Shown: positions 48,970-62,700, counted from the first letter of the stretch. The stretch: DNA of 64,000 bases from Strigamia acuminata (GCA_949358305.1 OX442316.1:17980001-18044000), one strand, 5' to 3'. The notes: generated from the sequence alone by a model not told the origin. Numbers and translations: made by a program.

Positions 48970-49642
48970 TGTCACGGGCACGTCTACCCGCCTATTTTTA
49001 TTTTAGAATAACCCAATCTTATTTCTTATAATATTTTCTTGTTTCTCTCACTCGTGATGATTCATCTCGCTTACTCATCTTCAGTTAATGAATGCGCAAT
49101 CTGGATGATGCGCATATCATTATTTCTACAATTGAACTCTTATTTTCACCTTTCCACCCCCTTCTCTAATTGATCTGACCAGTCACATGACTGAGTCTTC
49201 TTCTTTCCAATCATCCTAAGTTTAATCACTTCTTCTTATGCTCTCTACTGGATAACACCATTCTCCTTTAGTAACATTTAGATTTAGTCCTCTATTATTT
49301 GCGCCTTCAATAAGCGCTCCTACATCTAACCCTATTGCGCTATTTTCCAAGCCGACATCTTTTATATTATCACTGCCCGATGATATCCCCTTCCCACTTT
49401 AGGTTTATATCATCGTGCTTCCATTCTTTTATGCCTACAAACACCCGTCGTAAGCAAGGAACTGTCCAATATAAATTATGTTAGTCAAACGCGAGTATTA
49501 GGTTTCCTGAGTTTCTGGATGTCCACATTTGAAGGAAACAACGTTTAGGGAAATCTACGAACTTTGCCCATTACTATTGCGCGAATTAGTTTTTGCGCGA
49601 TATTGTTTAGAATTAATTATACCAACAGAATTAATCGTGACA
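48970..49642 (+). repeat. 5' LTR of the Gypsy-type element
   Basis: The segment starts TGTCACG and ends CGTGACA, a perfect 7-bp terminal inverted repeat with TG...CA ends, 673 bp long. Three bases later TGGCGAGCCTGACAGGATCC (49646-49665) looks like a tRNA primer-binding site starting with the invariant TGG. No second LTR copy was seen in the window. Confidence 0.75.
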
Positions 49643-49645
49643 ACA

Positions 49646-49665
49646 TGGCGAGCCTGACAGGATCC
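49646..49665 (+). other. Primer-binding site of the retrotransposon
   Basis: TGG followed by CGAGCCTGACAGG directly after the LTR end fits the 3' end of a charged-tRNA acceptor arm. Similar TGGCGA...TGACA sites occur in Arg-primed insect elements; the tRNA species here is not proven. Confidence 0.55.
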
Positions 49666-49744
49666 TCGTTTATTTAGGCTGAAAACGCGCAAGAAAGTTA
49701 AGTTTTCGTTTAAATTATTAATCATTCTCATTATTTTTTTCATC

Positions 49745-51652
49745 ATGTCGAATGAGTTGGGAAACGGTGAGGAAAACCCCGCCGTACGAGACCCCTTTGA
49801 TTTGGACGAGCTGGCTTCGTCTCTCGACTGGCAGCGTTATGAGCGTTTAAGGCGAACACGAGCGGAGCAAAGTGAGTTATTGATAACCATTGCAAATTCA
49901 ATGCCGTCAACATTCCGTGACAACATGTCGGCTCAAATACCTGGCGTGAACATTTCTGCGCCAACGACAGTTGCCACGTCAACACCAGCATATCAGCTCG
50001 TGCCTCCAGCCTTCTTCACTCCTGGCACGTCAGGAATATCAATGAATCCGACGATTTTACATTCCGAAGCTTTATTGATGTGTGATATTCGTAATCAGTT
50101 TTTCGTTCAGGCACAGGGATTACTCAAAGAAATGCGAAGCATTTACCAACAAGGCACCAGCCCTCCACATCCAACGACACCCCCGTCAGAGGATGGTGGG
50201 TCCTCTCATGGATCCATAAGGGTAAAAGGCAATTCGGCACCATTAGGAAATGAACTTTCCACGGAAGTTCCTCATTGTGGAGGAGCAAGCCACCAACAAC
50301 AGTTTGCGCCCACCACCATCACTGCGCAACCGACGTTTACAACTACAACGCCACCGGTAATGACGCAGGCCACTACTTTTACTCAATGTCCGTCCGTGGC
50401 ATCACAAATTATGGATTCAACAAAAGCCAATCAGCAGGTGATGAATTCTTTATTATGTGCCAAAATTAACAACCCAGGGCACCCATCCGGAGTAAGGGCC
50501 CAATTGTCTCTACCATCAATACGAGTGAGACGAGAAGACTCTTCCCGAGGATATAACAATAATAAGGAAAAACTCCCACGTTTCGACCCTGAGAAGGCCA
50601 CACTTGACTCTGTTAATTTGTTTCTTGCGCAATTATTTGCGCATATGTATTCCACCCGCATGCCCGAGGAAGAGTATTTAAAAGTGAATATAATTCAAGC
50701 AACCCGCAACAAGGCGCAACGTTGGTGGCTCGCATTAAAACCAAAACCCAAAACTTGGATTGAGTTCGAGATATTGTTTCGTAAGGCATTCTCCATGAAT
50801 TCAGCGGCAGCTAATGTGAAAATTGCAAATCGAAAGCAACGCAGTGGAGAGTCCACCATGACTTTTCTCAGCGAAATAATTTATTATTTAGAAATTGCAG
50901 GCTACACAGACCCTGGATTACAATGGGAGAAGGCACAGAACATGCTGCTGTCTGACGTCGTCCAACTTTTGAGAACAATGCACGTCAAAACTATCGACGA
51001 AGCCATTCAAATAGGAAACGACGTAGACAATCGATTACTACTCGACTCTCATCGCAAAACTGAGTATAAACATTTGGGTCTCGTTGATCAGTTTGCACCT
51101 CTTTCAGAAGTAAACCCCTCATCCCCCACCGTGTTGAAATCCGTGGATAAGTCCAGAGGTGAAGCCGAATCTAAAACCTCCACGTCCCACGACGCCAAAC
51201 GTTTTACGCGCTATCGTAAACAACAGCTTATGTTAGAACTAGCTGCGTTGGAAGCCCGACCCGAGCAACCTTCGCCGCCACAGGAGCCAAGTTCAAGTAG
51301 CAGCAGTGAGTCGGAATCGGAAGTGGAAACCAAAAAGAGTTCTGTCGCCGGAGCCGCGCAAAAGGTGAACATTTCAGTAAATTCAACCACAATCGCGCCC
51401 CCTGCAGATCTCCCAAAGGACCATGTCTGTTCTACCTCTGTTGTTACATTTGCGCCATCACCAAAACCTCCAACAAGCGTCAAGTTTCCCGAAAAAGGTG
51501 CGGCTTGGCGCAAAACGAGAAAGGATTGGTGGTACATGATTGATAACACTACTTGGCGTCCCATTTGTCCTGTGTGCTATAAAGTTTTCGAGAGGCAGGA
51601 AAACTCCGACGGCCTGAAGTTCCCACGACCGGCGGAGCCAGGCCGCAAGTAA
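49745..51652 (+). CDS. gag: Gag-like protein of a Ty3/Gypsy-type retrotransposon
   Basis: An open frame of 635 codons begins about 100 bp after the LTR. A Pro/Ser/Thr-rich N-terminal third (to about residue 270) is followed by a retrotransposon-gag core of about 150 residues (PRFDPEKATL ... RWWLALKPKPKTW ... FRKAFSMNS), then a charged Ser/Glu-rich linker (SSSSSSESESEVE). The C-terminus has a Trp-rich segment and one CPVC pair (WWYMIDNTTW, RPICPVCYKVF). A canonical CCHC knuckle is absent. It is followed in the -1 frame by pol, whose open frame overlaps its last 73 nt (51583-51655). Confidence 0.88.
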   Translation: MSNELGNGEENPAVRDPFDLDELASSLDWQRYERLRRTRAEQSELLITIANSMPSTFRDNMSAQIPGVNISAPTTVATSTPAYQLVPPAFFTPGTSGISMNPTILHSEALLMCDIRNQFFVQAQGLLKEMRSIYQQGTSPPHPTTPPSEDGGSSHGSIRVKGNSAPLGNELSTEVPHCGGASHQQQFAPTTITAQPTFTTTTPPVMTQATTFTQCPSVASQIMDSTKANQQVMNSLLCAKINNPGHPSGVRAQLSLPSIRVRREDSSRGYNNNKEKLPRFDPEKATLDSVNLFLAQLFAHMYSTRMPEEEYLKVNIIQATRNKAQRWWLALKPKPKTWIEFEILFRKAFSMNSAAANVKIANRKQRSGESTMTFLSEIIYYLEIAGYTDPGLQWEKAQNMLLSDVVQLLRTMHVKTIDEAIQIGNDVDNRLLLDSHRKTEYKHLGLVDQFAPLSEVNPSSPTVLKSVDKSRGEAESKTSTSHDAKRFTRYRKQQLMLELAALEARPEQPSPPQEPSSSSSSESESEVETKKSSVAGAAQKVNISVNSTTIAPPADLPKDHVCSTSVVTFAPSPKPPTSVKFPEKGAAWRKTRKDWWYMIDNTTWRPICPVCYKVFERQENSDGLKFPRPAEPGRK

Positions 51653-51681
51653 ATCAACCGGTCTCCACAAGCGTAAAACGT

Positions 51682-54600
51682 GTGGAATCAACAAGACGTG
51701 CTTCACCCGACATAATCCTTGACGAGAACATTTCCGATAGGATAATTCCAACAACAACTACTTCTTCTACCACTCCTAGTGAGTCTAAACCAGGAATTAG
51801 TGTTGTATCGTCCACACCTCCATCTTCATCACCGATAGTGACGAATCAACGGAAAACTTCAGTTTTGCAACCTGTGGCTTTCCAACTAGCATCTGGACCT
51901 GTTTCAAAGTCGACAGCCTTGCAAGCTGCGACTGCACAGAAACAAATCACCAAGAATGTGAGTAAAAACTTTAAAATACCCCTTATTAAGCCTACTTCCA
52001 GTGTCAATTCAGCGGAAGCACCCAAGGAAGTGATCGCTCCAATGAAGGTATCTTTTGTCATGTTGACCTCGGAGGAGCTTAAAGAATCTCAAGAGCCAAT
52101 TATTGAGATAACACGCGCCGATAGATTGCGCAGAGAAGCTCCATGCGTAAAAATATCTTGGGCAAATGTGTCATTTACCGCGCTTTTAGATTCAGGTGCC
52201 CAAACTTGCATCATGAGCGAGGAATTATTTCAACAACTTCACGAAAAAATGGGACTCGAATTTATTAATTTACATGAAAAAGTACAGGTCGCATCCGGAC
52301 ACGTGGTTACTGCTTCAAAATCAGTGACGCTTGCGTTGCGAGCGCCGTTAGGAGTGGTGAAATTCGTGTGTTTAGTGTTGCCTGATGCCAAAAATGACTT
52401 GATCCTCGGACGAGACTTTAACCAAGCAGTCGGAGCCACCATCGATCATGGAAGGAGCCAGTGGAGCTTGGCTGGCTCAGACGAAATTCGTAAATTCGTG
52501 ACCTATGAAGACGCCAAAAAATCCGAGTCCATCCTCGTATTTCCAATGGCACCGGAGGAACTGGATAAATCAGCAACTCCGCCAGTTAAAATAAGTGAGA
52601 TTGTTCCAAATAAAATACTCAAGAAGCCTGCGCCACCCAGTGACATTAACTGTGTGCTGCTGTTACACCAACCATTGAAAAATGAGGTTTTTGAGTATCC
52701 AAACGACGACTCACAAAGACAAGTAAAGACAATTAGGCATCGCAGTCGAACCACGTGGTCGAATGTTTGGTCACCGAAACGAAAGGAAACTTCGAGAACT
52801 TCGAGTAAAGTGAAAAAGACAATCTCTCGTAAGTTGACTTTAAGCCAATTTCGTCGATTGCGTCGCCTTCGTCATAAATTGAATGTTATTCGTCCCATCG
52901 CCAAACAATTGATTGCGCAACGAGCCAAAGACATTAACGACAAAAAGAAGTTAATTAACGACTCCAGAACAACTGCGCAACCTACTAATGGTGAGAACGA
53001 CTCAAATTCAAATGTTTACAACATCAACTTTTTGCAGTACCAACCTAGTGAGAATCCGACCGATCTCGATTGGATTTATCACCAGTTATGGAACCATCTG
53101 ACTGTTACGCAAATCAAACTACTAATTGAAACTTTGCAGCCAATTTCACAGATTTTCCGTGAGGAAATCGGTTTATGTAATAATACGGAATATGAAGTTA
53201 ATCTAAAACCGGATTTTCGTCCGATTCATGTCCCAGTACGACCCGTAAACCCCGCGAAAAAGGCAATTATCGACAAATACCTCGACAAGAAATTACAACA
53301 AGGTATAATTCGCCGTTCACAAAGTGATTGTGCCGTCGCCCCAGTGGTCGTGCCCAAAAAGACCGGGGAATGGAGGACAGCAATGGACTTCAGACCCATT
53401 AATGCGCAAACAATTCCGGATGTGTATCCACTTCCGGACATAGACAATATATTTGCGTATTTAGGTGGTGCACATTGGTTCTCGATAATCGACGGGCGCG
53501 AGGCCTTTCACCAAATTGGAGTGCGCAAGGGAGATGAGCGATTCTTGGCCTTCATAACACACCGAGGACTGTTCGAATACGTTCGTATGCCCTTTGGCCC
53601 CATCAACGGTCCTGCAACACTCCAAAGAGCGATGAATAAGACTTTGGCCAAATATTTATATAAATTCGTATTTGTATACATTGATGATGTTATTATTTTT
53701 AGCAAAACATTTGAGGAGCATGTTCAACATTTGCGCCTCGTTTTGGAGGAATTATTTAATGCCGGTTTCACCATGAACGCCAACAAGACCGAGCTCTGTC
53801 AACAGCGCCTTGAAGTTTTGGGCCACATCGTGGAATCTGGTCAGATTTCTCCAAATCCGAAAAAAGTGTCAGCTATCCAAAACTATCCTGCGCCAACAAA
53901 TTTGCGCGAGTTACAACGTTTCAAAGGTATGGTGGGTTATTATCAATCTTTTATTGCGAACTTTTCCAAGACAAGTGAGGTATTCCGACCACTACTCAAA
54001 AAAGATGCTGTTTGGCATTGGAACGAAGCGCAACAGGAAGCTTTTGATTATCTTAAAGATCAAATAGCGACTCCAACGCTAAAAAGACGTTTTCCCAGCT
54101 GGAAAAAGCCATTCATCCTTCAAACAGATGCAAGCTACTCCGGTTTGGGGTCGGCTTTGATGCAATTAAATGACGCAGGAGAAAGGATACCAATAGCTTT
54201 CGCTTCTCGTGCGCTTAACAGTGCTGAAAAAAACTATAATGTGACTGAAATTGAGTGCCTAGCAGCCGTGTGGGCGGTGAAACGTTTCCGCGCTTATTTA
54301 GAAATGATGCCATTTTATTTAGAGAGTGATCATCGTTCTTTGAAGTGGTTATTTCAACAAAGAGAACCAACTGGCCGACTTGCTCGTTGGGTACTCTCAC
54401 TAAGCGAATACAAATTCACTTTCCTGCACTGCTCAGGATGCAAAAATCGAGTGGCCGACGCACTAAGCAGAGCACCAGTCGATCCACCCGAACACGACGA
54501 GGAAGATGACAGCCCACTCGTCGATGAAGCCTGCTATACAGCATACTTTGATGACTGTAATCAGTGGCCAGTATTGTCCATAATTACTGAGTTGCCAAAA

Positions 54601-54684
54601 GACATTAACCTTATGGCGCGCATGCGGATTTTGCGGAGTGCGAAAGGGACCCCATTTTTAACATTACGGCTGCCTATATGCTGA
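51682..54684 (+). pseudogene. pol: Pol (protease-RT-RNase H) truncated before integrase
   Basis: The frame is open from 51583, so it overlaps gag in the -1 frame; the listed start is a GTG inside the open frame, not a proven initiator. Order: a Ser/Thr-rich linker, aspartic protease with LLDSGAQ (about residue 170), reverse transcriptase with FSIIDGREAFHQ (motif A) and YIDD (motif C), then RNase H with QTDAS, TEIECLAA, ESDHRSL and NRVADALS. All RT and RNase H catalytic acids are visible. Homology stops near 54615 and the frame then runs a short way into unrelated repeat DNA. Integrase and the 3' LTR are missing, so the element cannot move on its own. Confidence 0.88.
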
Positions 54685-56723
54685 TCCCCTGTTCGCAATT
54701 TTGCGGCGGATTTTGCGGATTTTGATCAATCCGCAGAAATTGCACTTTACAAGTTTATTTTATGATTTTGTACCATTTTGTAACTTAAAAACACAAATGA
54801 ACAATGTAATCACTCTATAATGCTGTTGGTTTAATCAGCACATTGTACTGCACAAAAACGCGCGCGCTCGCGATAGTACATCACCAAATGTACTTGCACT
54901 CACTCAAGTGGCATTTTTAGCCATTTTTCGTAGTAAAAATGGCCGTTTTTCGTCAAAATGGTCATTTTCAGCCATTTTTCATAGTGAAAATGGCTTTCTT
55001 CGTCGTTTTTTCTATAAAAAATGGCTGTTTTTCATCAAAAATGGCCGTTTTCATCATTGAAACGTTATAAAAATGTAACTTTTCAATGGCGTTTTGACGG
55101 AACCGATAAATTTTGAAATTTCACACATTGAAACCCTAATACAGGTGAATTAGTGACGCCTAATTTGTTTTAACAAATAAAGCAAACTACATCTCGCAAT
55201 TTTGCATCGTACCGCATCACCTCGCCTCATTTCCGGTCTGGAAAATTAATGAAAATTAATAAACGCCCCGGCGTTTATTTGAGGCAATACGGCAATACGG
55301 CAATTGGAACCCGAAAATAACGTGGGGCTGTGTGAAAACCTGGATTTGAATTTCGTCAACGCGCGCGTTGACGCATGGGGAATGTGGGGGTCCCTTCCCA
55401 GTCAATTTCACCCCTAAAATATCCCGAAATTGACGATACATGCATTTCCAGTTAGAAAAATTGAGCTTCATGTAAATTTTGATTGTTTAGCTTTTTTTTG
55501 AAATTTCACCAATTTTCCTTATCTCCAGCTTTCCTCGCTCATTTGACACCAAAATGACCTGCATTGAGGATTTTTCCCATAATCCTTTTCGCATGTATGG
55601 AGCGCAAACAGTCGCAATAAATGAATTCAGCGGAATTCGACCTTGAGTTTGCGACGCCATCTTGAATATGAGTAAAAGCACAGTATGGTGTCAATTATTC
55701 GAACTGATCGCGGAGCATGGGACAAAAATTGAATAAAAACGAAGAAATATGATTAAAATTCAACAGAAATCTACACAAAATGATAAAAAATGTATAAACA
55801 TTGATCAGAAATCGACAAAAATCGACTGAAACCTGACAATAATCAATTCAGAATGACAAATAACGATTACAATTGGCAAAAATTGATCAAAAATACAGAA
55901 AAATCGATTAAAAACCAGCAAAAAACGAACAGAAATCGATAAAATCAATTAAAAATCAACAAATAGCCATTTTGTTTGTTTTTGAACAAATTAAGAACTT
56001 TGAAAACACACGACAATTTGAAAAAATAAAAACCGGGGTCAAATACGCGCAGCTACTCGTTTGAACGCCGGGGAGGTGTGGGTGATGTGCCTCGAATAAA
56101 CGCCGGGGCGTTTATTTATTACCAAGGCGGGATGTGAGGCGCGAATGAAAGCCCAAGTTGGACATTGCCTCGAATAAACGCCGGGGCATTTATTTATTTC
56201 CAAGACGGGAAGTGAGGCGAGATGATGCGGTGCGACGTATTCAAGGGGGTATTCAAGGCAGTACGCCATGTTTTTCACTATTATTCAAGGCAGTATGCCA
56301 TGTTTTCCACTATTATTCAAGGCCATGTTTTCCAGTATTTTATTTTTACCATTTTGTAAGTTTATTGCAATATGTATAAAGTTTATTGCTTTTTGTATGA
56401 AGAGTAGTATTCTTTGTGTAATGTGTCTTTATACACATCACACACAACGGTTTTTTCTGTTTTCTTCATGTTTATGTTTCGTGTATGCACGTGAAGCCCT
56501 GGCACATCTGTCGAACACCTGTACGCATTTGGACGCGCTCAAGGCGCTACATCGCGTGCTGAAACGCGCTGACGGCGCTACATCACGCATAGTAGCATAT
56601 ATATCACACACATTTCGCGCCCACGACAAAGTACGAACTCATGGCGATCACCAAAGAACATTTACTTTTCCACACACGTTTTATTTTCTCACAGTCCTGT
56701 ACACATTTAACTTGCGCGCGCAC
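54616..56723. repeat. Patchwork of short repeats right of the truncated element
   Basis: Contains GCGGATTTTGCGGA repeats at the junction (54620-54740), a CATTTTTAGCCATTTTTCGT-type tandem/inverted cluster (54905-55050), AATCGACAAAAATCGA-like degenerate repeats (55720-55970), and three near-palindromes of the form AATAAACGCC/GGCGTTTATT (55257-55280, 56096-56120, 56174-56198). A 32-bp tandem repeat (ATTCAAGGCAGTATGCCATG...) spans 56240-56335. No real gene is supported. Confidence 0.6.
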
Positions 56724-59700
56724 TTGCTAATGCTACGGTCGACGGCGATTCGCATGCGCTATCCGCTGCATCAAACCCCAAATACCGATAAAAAATCGCA
56801 GAAAACACTAATCCCGACCCAAAAACCGCCAAAATTACCCTCAACACACGCCAACAACCTTCCACCACTTAAATTACACCGGAAAAAAACAATTTCAAAC
56901 CGAAAAATCAACAAAAAAGGCCAAAAAAATATTGCAAACAAAGAGAAAAGATCAATTATCGAGGCAAATCCCCACCACAAAACAACGCATCGCCGGTATA
57001 CACTTAAGCGTACAGTGCACAACACTACTGTTTATTTTCAATGATCCAATAAATAAAATTTGAAACAAAGTTGAGTGGAATTGTACGTTTCTTGTATATT
57101 AAAGTTTTTATTTTGTTTGTTTACACTTAATTTTTTTTTTCCATCATAGAATGGCGACTCGATACTTTTGTAGCTCGAATTCACTTCGTAAACGTGGTCG
57201 GTGTTCATCACGCGTCAATGCGCTCGTGCAATAGTATAGGCGCGCATACGATTTGATGCGCGCAAAACTTGCAAAACTTGCACGGAATTTGGGCAATTTT
57301 TGACAAATTTCAGCAGATTTTTGCCTGTATTTGACAAATTTCAGAAGATTTTTGCCTATATTTGACAAATTTCAGAAGATTTCCTCAATCCTCAAACATT
57401 TGCTGAAATTTCTCATAAAATTTCAAAAATTAATTGAAATTTGTCTGAAATTTGTCTGGAATTTGTCAAATATTGTCAAAAATCCGTGGAAATTTGTCAA
57501 ATACTGGCAAAAATCCATGTAAATTTGTCAAAAATTGCCATAATTCGGTGCAAATTGTGTTAGATATTGGAAAAATTTATTTTAACGCTTCCAACGCGCC
57601 AGTAAATCGCGCGTGCACACGCATGGATTTTTCGTCATAGTTGGATGCGCGCAAACCTCACGTAACTTGCGCCAAAATTTGGCAATTTTTGACAAATTTC
57701 AGCAGATTTTTGCCAGTATTTGACAAATTTCCACTGATTTTTGACAATATTTGACCCAACAACTGCGCCACGTTCCAGGCGCCGGTTTAGGCATTTTAGA
57801 CCCGTTTTAGACCGTTTTAGATGGCGAAAACGTTCTCTCCATCATTTTCTACCCCTGGGTGAGGTTTTCAGCGTTCATGATTGATGAAAAAGCTGTTTTC
57901 TAACTAGCTGTCCCATTGCTAGTTTTGGCGTCAGGTTTTAGCAACCTTCCGATCCGACTCTGTCGTCTGCACGACCTCCAAGACCGTTTTAGGGTTAATT
58001 TGAGTCAAATAATTCATTCTGGGGGTTGTTTTGGGTTTTTTACAAGTGTGTTTTTGTAGTTTTTATTGGTTTCAAACATTGTCAATTCTTTATACAAGTG
58101 TAACTTTCATTTCTCTGTATTTTGAGAACTTTGCATTGCAGCAAAGTTCATTTCTTGCCCCTTAATTATTGTGTAATTGTTGGTTTTCAAGCCCGTTTTT
58201 TAACAATAACTTTATTTGAAGTGCCTATTGTTTCAGGCACGTGCCTTTTATTGTTGAGCAATTTCTTGGGCAGTTGCGCTCCTGTTGCTAGCATTGCCGC
58301 GCGTTCTCCGCGCGCGTACTCGCGTTTCGCATCACACACATTCGGATTCGATGGCATATCGCGGCGGCACATTGTGTGGCATAGCGCGGCACGTTGCAAT
58401 TGCTAATGCTACGGTCGACGGCGATTCGCATGCGCTATCCGCTGCATCAAACCCCAAATACCGATAAAAAATCGCAGAAAACACTAATCCCGACCCAAAA
58501 ACCGCCAAAATTACCCTCAACACACGCCAACAACCTTCCACCACTTAAATTACACCGGAAAAAAACAATTTCAAACCGAAAAATCAACAAAAAAGGCCAA
58601 AAAAATATTGCAAACAAAGAGAAAAGATCAATTATCGAGGCAAATCCCCACCACAAAACAACGCATCGCCGGTATACACTTAAGCGTACAGTGCACAACA
58701 CTACTGTTTATTTTCAATGATCCAATAAATAAAATTTGAAACAAAGTTGAGTGGAATTGTACGTTTCTTGTATATTAAAGTTTTTATTTTGTTTGTTTAC
58801 ACTTAATTTTTTTTTTCCATCATAGAATGGCGACTCGATACTTTTGTAGCTCGAATTCACTTCGTAAACGTGGTCGGTGTTCATCACGCGTCAATGCGCT
58901 CGTGCAATAGTATAGGCGCGCATACGATTTGATGCGCGCAAAACTTGCAAAACTTGCACGGAATTTGGGCAATTTTTGACAAATTTCAGCAGATTTTTGC
59001 CTGTATTTGACAAATTTCAGAAGATTTTTGCCTATATTTGACAAATTTCAGAAGATTTCCTCAATCCTCAAACATTTGCTGAAATTTCTCATAAAATTTC
59101 AAAAATTAATTGAAATTTGTCTGAAATTTGTCTGGAATTTGTCAAATATTGTCAAAAATCCGTGGAAATTTGTCAAATACTGGCAAAAATCCATGTAAAT
59201 TTGTCAAAAATTGCCATAATTCGGTGCAAATTGTGTTAGATATTGGAAAAATTTATTTTAACGCTTCCAACGCGCCAGTAAATCGCGCGTGCACACGCAT
59301 GGATTTTTCGTCATAGTTGGATGCGCGCAAACCTCACGTAACTTGCGCCAAAATTTGGCAATTTTTGACAAATTTCAGCAGATTTTTGCCAGTATTTGAC
59401 AAATTTCCACTGATTTTTGACAATATTTGACCCAACAACTGCGCCACGTTCCAGGCGCCGGTTTAGGCATTTTAGACCCGTTTTAGACCGTTTTAGATGG
59501 CGAAAACGTTCTCTCCATCATTTTCTACCCCTGGGTGAGGTTTTCAGCGTTCATGATTGATGAAAAAGCTGTTTTCTAACTAGCTGTCCCATTGCTAGTT
59601 TTGGCGTCAGGTTTTAGCAACCTTCCGATCCGACTCTGTCGTCTGCACGACCTCCAAGACCGTTTTAGGGTTAATTTGAGTCAAATAATTCATTCTGGGG

Positions 59701-62700
59701 GTTGTTTTGGGTTTTTTACAAGTGTGTTTTTGTAGTTTTTATTGGTTTCAAACATTGTCAATTCTTTATACAAGTGTAACTTTCATTTCTCTGTATTTTG
59801 AGAACTTTGCATTGCAGCAAAGTTCATTTCTTGCCCCTTAATTATTGTGTAATTGTTGGTTTTCAAGCCCGTTTTTTAACAATAACTTTATTTGAAGTGC
59901 CTATTGTTTCAGGCACGTGCCTTTTATTGTTGAGCAATTTCTTGGGCAGTTGCGCTCCTGTTGCTAGCATTGCCGCGCGTTCTCCGCGCGCGTACTCGCG
60001 TTTCGCATCACACACATTCGGATTCGATGGCATATCGCGGCGGCACATTGTGTGGCATAGCGCGGCACGTTGCAATTGCTAATGCTACGGTCGACGGCGA
60101 TTCGCATGCGCTATCCGCTGCATCAAACCCCAAATACCGATAAAAAATCGCAGAAAACACTAATCCCGACCCAAAAACCGCCAAAATTACCCTCAACACA
60201 CGCCAACAACCTTCCACCACTTAAATTACACCGGAAAAAAACAATTTCAAACCGAAAAATCAACAAAAAAGGCCAAAAAAATATTGCAAACAAAGAGAAA
60301 AGATCAATTATCGAGGCAAATCCCCACCACAAAACAACGCATCGCCGGTATACACTTAAGCGTACAGTGCACAACACTACTGTTTATTTTCAATGATCCA
60401 ATAAATAAAATTTGAAACAAAGTTGAGTGGAATTGTACGTTTCTTGTATATTAAAGTTTTTATTTTGTTTGTTTACACTTAATTTTTTTTTTCCATCATA
60501 GAATGGCGACTCGATACTTTTGTAGCTCGAATTCACTTCGTAAACGTGGTCGGTGTTCATCACGCGTCAATGCGCTCGTGCAATAGTATAGGCGCGCATA
60601 CGATTTGATGCGCGCAAAACTTGCAAAACTTGCACGGAATTTGGGCAATTTTTGACAAATTTCAGCAGATTTTTGCCTGTATTTGACAAATTTCAGAAGA
60701 TTTTTGCCTATATTTGACAAATTTCAGAAGATTTCCTCAATCCTCAAACATTTGCTGAAATTTCTCATAAAATTTCAAAAATTAATTGAAATTTGTCTGA
60801 AATTTGTCTGGAATTTGTCAAATATTGTCAAAAATCCGTGGAAATTTGTCAAATACTGGCAAAAATCCATGTAAATTTGTCAAAAATTGCCATAATTCGG
60901 TGCAAATTGTGTTAGATATTGGAAAAATTTATTTTAACGCTTCCAACGCGCCAGTAAATCGCGCGTGCACACGCATGGATTTTTCGTCATAGTTGGATGC
61001 GCGCAAACCTCACGTAACTTGCGCCAAAATTTGGCAATTTTTGACAAATTTCAGCAGATTTTTGCCAGTATTTGACAAATTTCCACTGATTTTTGACAAT
61101 ATTTGACCCAACAACTGCGCCACGTTCCAGGTGCCGGTTTAGGCATTTTAGACCCGTTTTAGACCGTTTTAGATGGCGAAAACGTTCTCTCCATCATTTT
61201 CTACCCCTGGGTGAGGTTTTCAGCGTTCATGATTGATGAAAAAGCTGTTTTCTAACTAGCTGTCCCATTGCTAGTTTTGGCGTCAGGTTTTAGCAACCTT
61301 CCGATCCGACTCTGTCGTCTGCACGACCTCCAAGACCGTTTTAGGGTTAATTTGAGTCAAATAATTCATTCTGGGGGTTGTTTTGGGTTTTTTACAAGTG
61401 TGTTTTTGTAGTTTTTATTGGTTTCAAACATTGTCAATTCTTTATACAAGTGTAACTTTCATTTCTCTGTATTTTGAGAACTTTGCATTGCAGCAAAGTT
61501 CATTTCTTGCCCCTTAATTATTGTGTAATTGTTGGTTTTCAAGCCCGTTTTTTAACAATAACTTTATTTGAAGTGCCTATTGTTTCAGGCACGTGCTTCC
61601 ACGTGCCTTTTATTGTTGAGCAATTTCTTGGGCAGTTGCGCTCCTGTTGCTAGCATTGCCGCGCGTTCTCCGCGCGCGTACTCGCGTTTCGCATCACACA
61701 CATTCGGATTCGATGGCCTATCGCGGCGGCACATTGTGTGGCATAGCGCGGCAGGTTGCAATTGCTAATGCTACGGTCGACGGCGATTCGCATGCGCTAT
61801 CCGCTGCATCAAACCCCAAATACCGATCAAAAATCGCAGAAAACACTAATCCCGACCCAAAAACCGCCAAAATTACCCTCAACACACGCCAACAACCTTC
61901 CACCACTTAAATTACACCGGAAAAAAACAATTTCAAACCGAAAAATCAACAAAAAAGGCCAAAAAAATATTGCAAACAAAGAGAAAAGATCAATTATCGA
62001 GGCAAATCCCCACCACAAAACAACGCATCGCCGGTATACACTTAAGCGTACAGTGCACAACACTACTGTTTATTTTCAATGATCCAATAAATAAAATTTG
62101 AAACAAAGTTGAGTGGAATTGTACGTTTCTTGTATATTAAAGTTTTTATTTTGTTTGTTTACACTTAATTTTTTTTTTCCATCATAGAATGGCGACTCGA
62201 TACTTTTGTAGCTCGAATTCACTTCGTAAACGTGGTCGGTGTTCATCACGCGTCAATGCGCTCGTGCAATAGTATAGGCGCGCATACGATTTGATGCGCG
62301 CAAAACTTGCAAAACTTGCACGGAATTTGGGCAATTTTTGACAAATTTCAGCAGATTTTTGCCTGTATTTGACAAATTTCAGAAGATTTTTGCCTATATT
62401 TGACAAATTTCAGAAGATTTCCTCAATCCTCAAACATTTGCTGAAATTTCTCATAAAATTTCTAAAATTAATTGAAATTTGTCTGAAATTTGTCTGGAAT
62501 TTGTCAAATATTGTCAAAAATCCGTGGAAATTTGTCAAATACTGGCAAAAATCCATGTAAATTTGTCAAAAATTGCCATAATTCGGTGCAAATTGTGTTA
62601 GATATTGGAAAAATTTATTTTAACGCTTCCAACGCGCCAGTAAATCGCGCGTGCACACGCATGGATTTTTTGTCATAGTTGGATGCGCGCAAACCTCACG

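Noticed and set aside
56268-57044. 258-codon frame at the left edge of the array
   Set aside because: It combines a 32-bp tandem repeat, unrelated sequence and the start of the 1.68-kb unit; there is no sign it is one gene.
58394-58720. 108-codon frame repeated in the tandem units (also at 60070 and 61756)
   Set aside because: Its conservation only reflects the near-identity of the whole repeat unit; the opposite strand is open in the same place, and the protein is low-complexity with no recognised domain.
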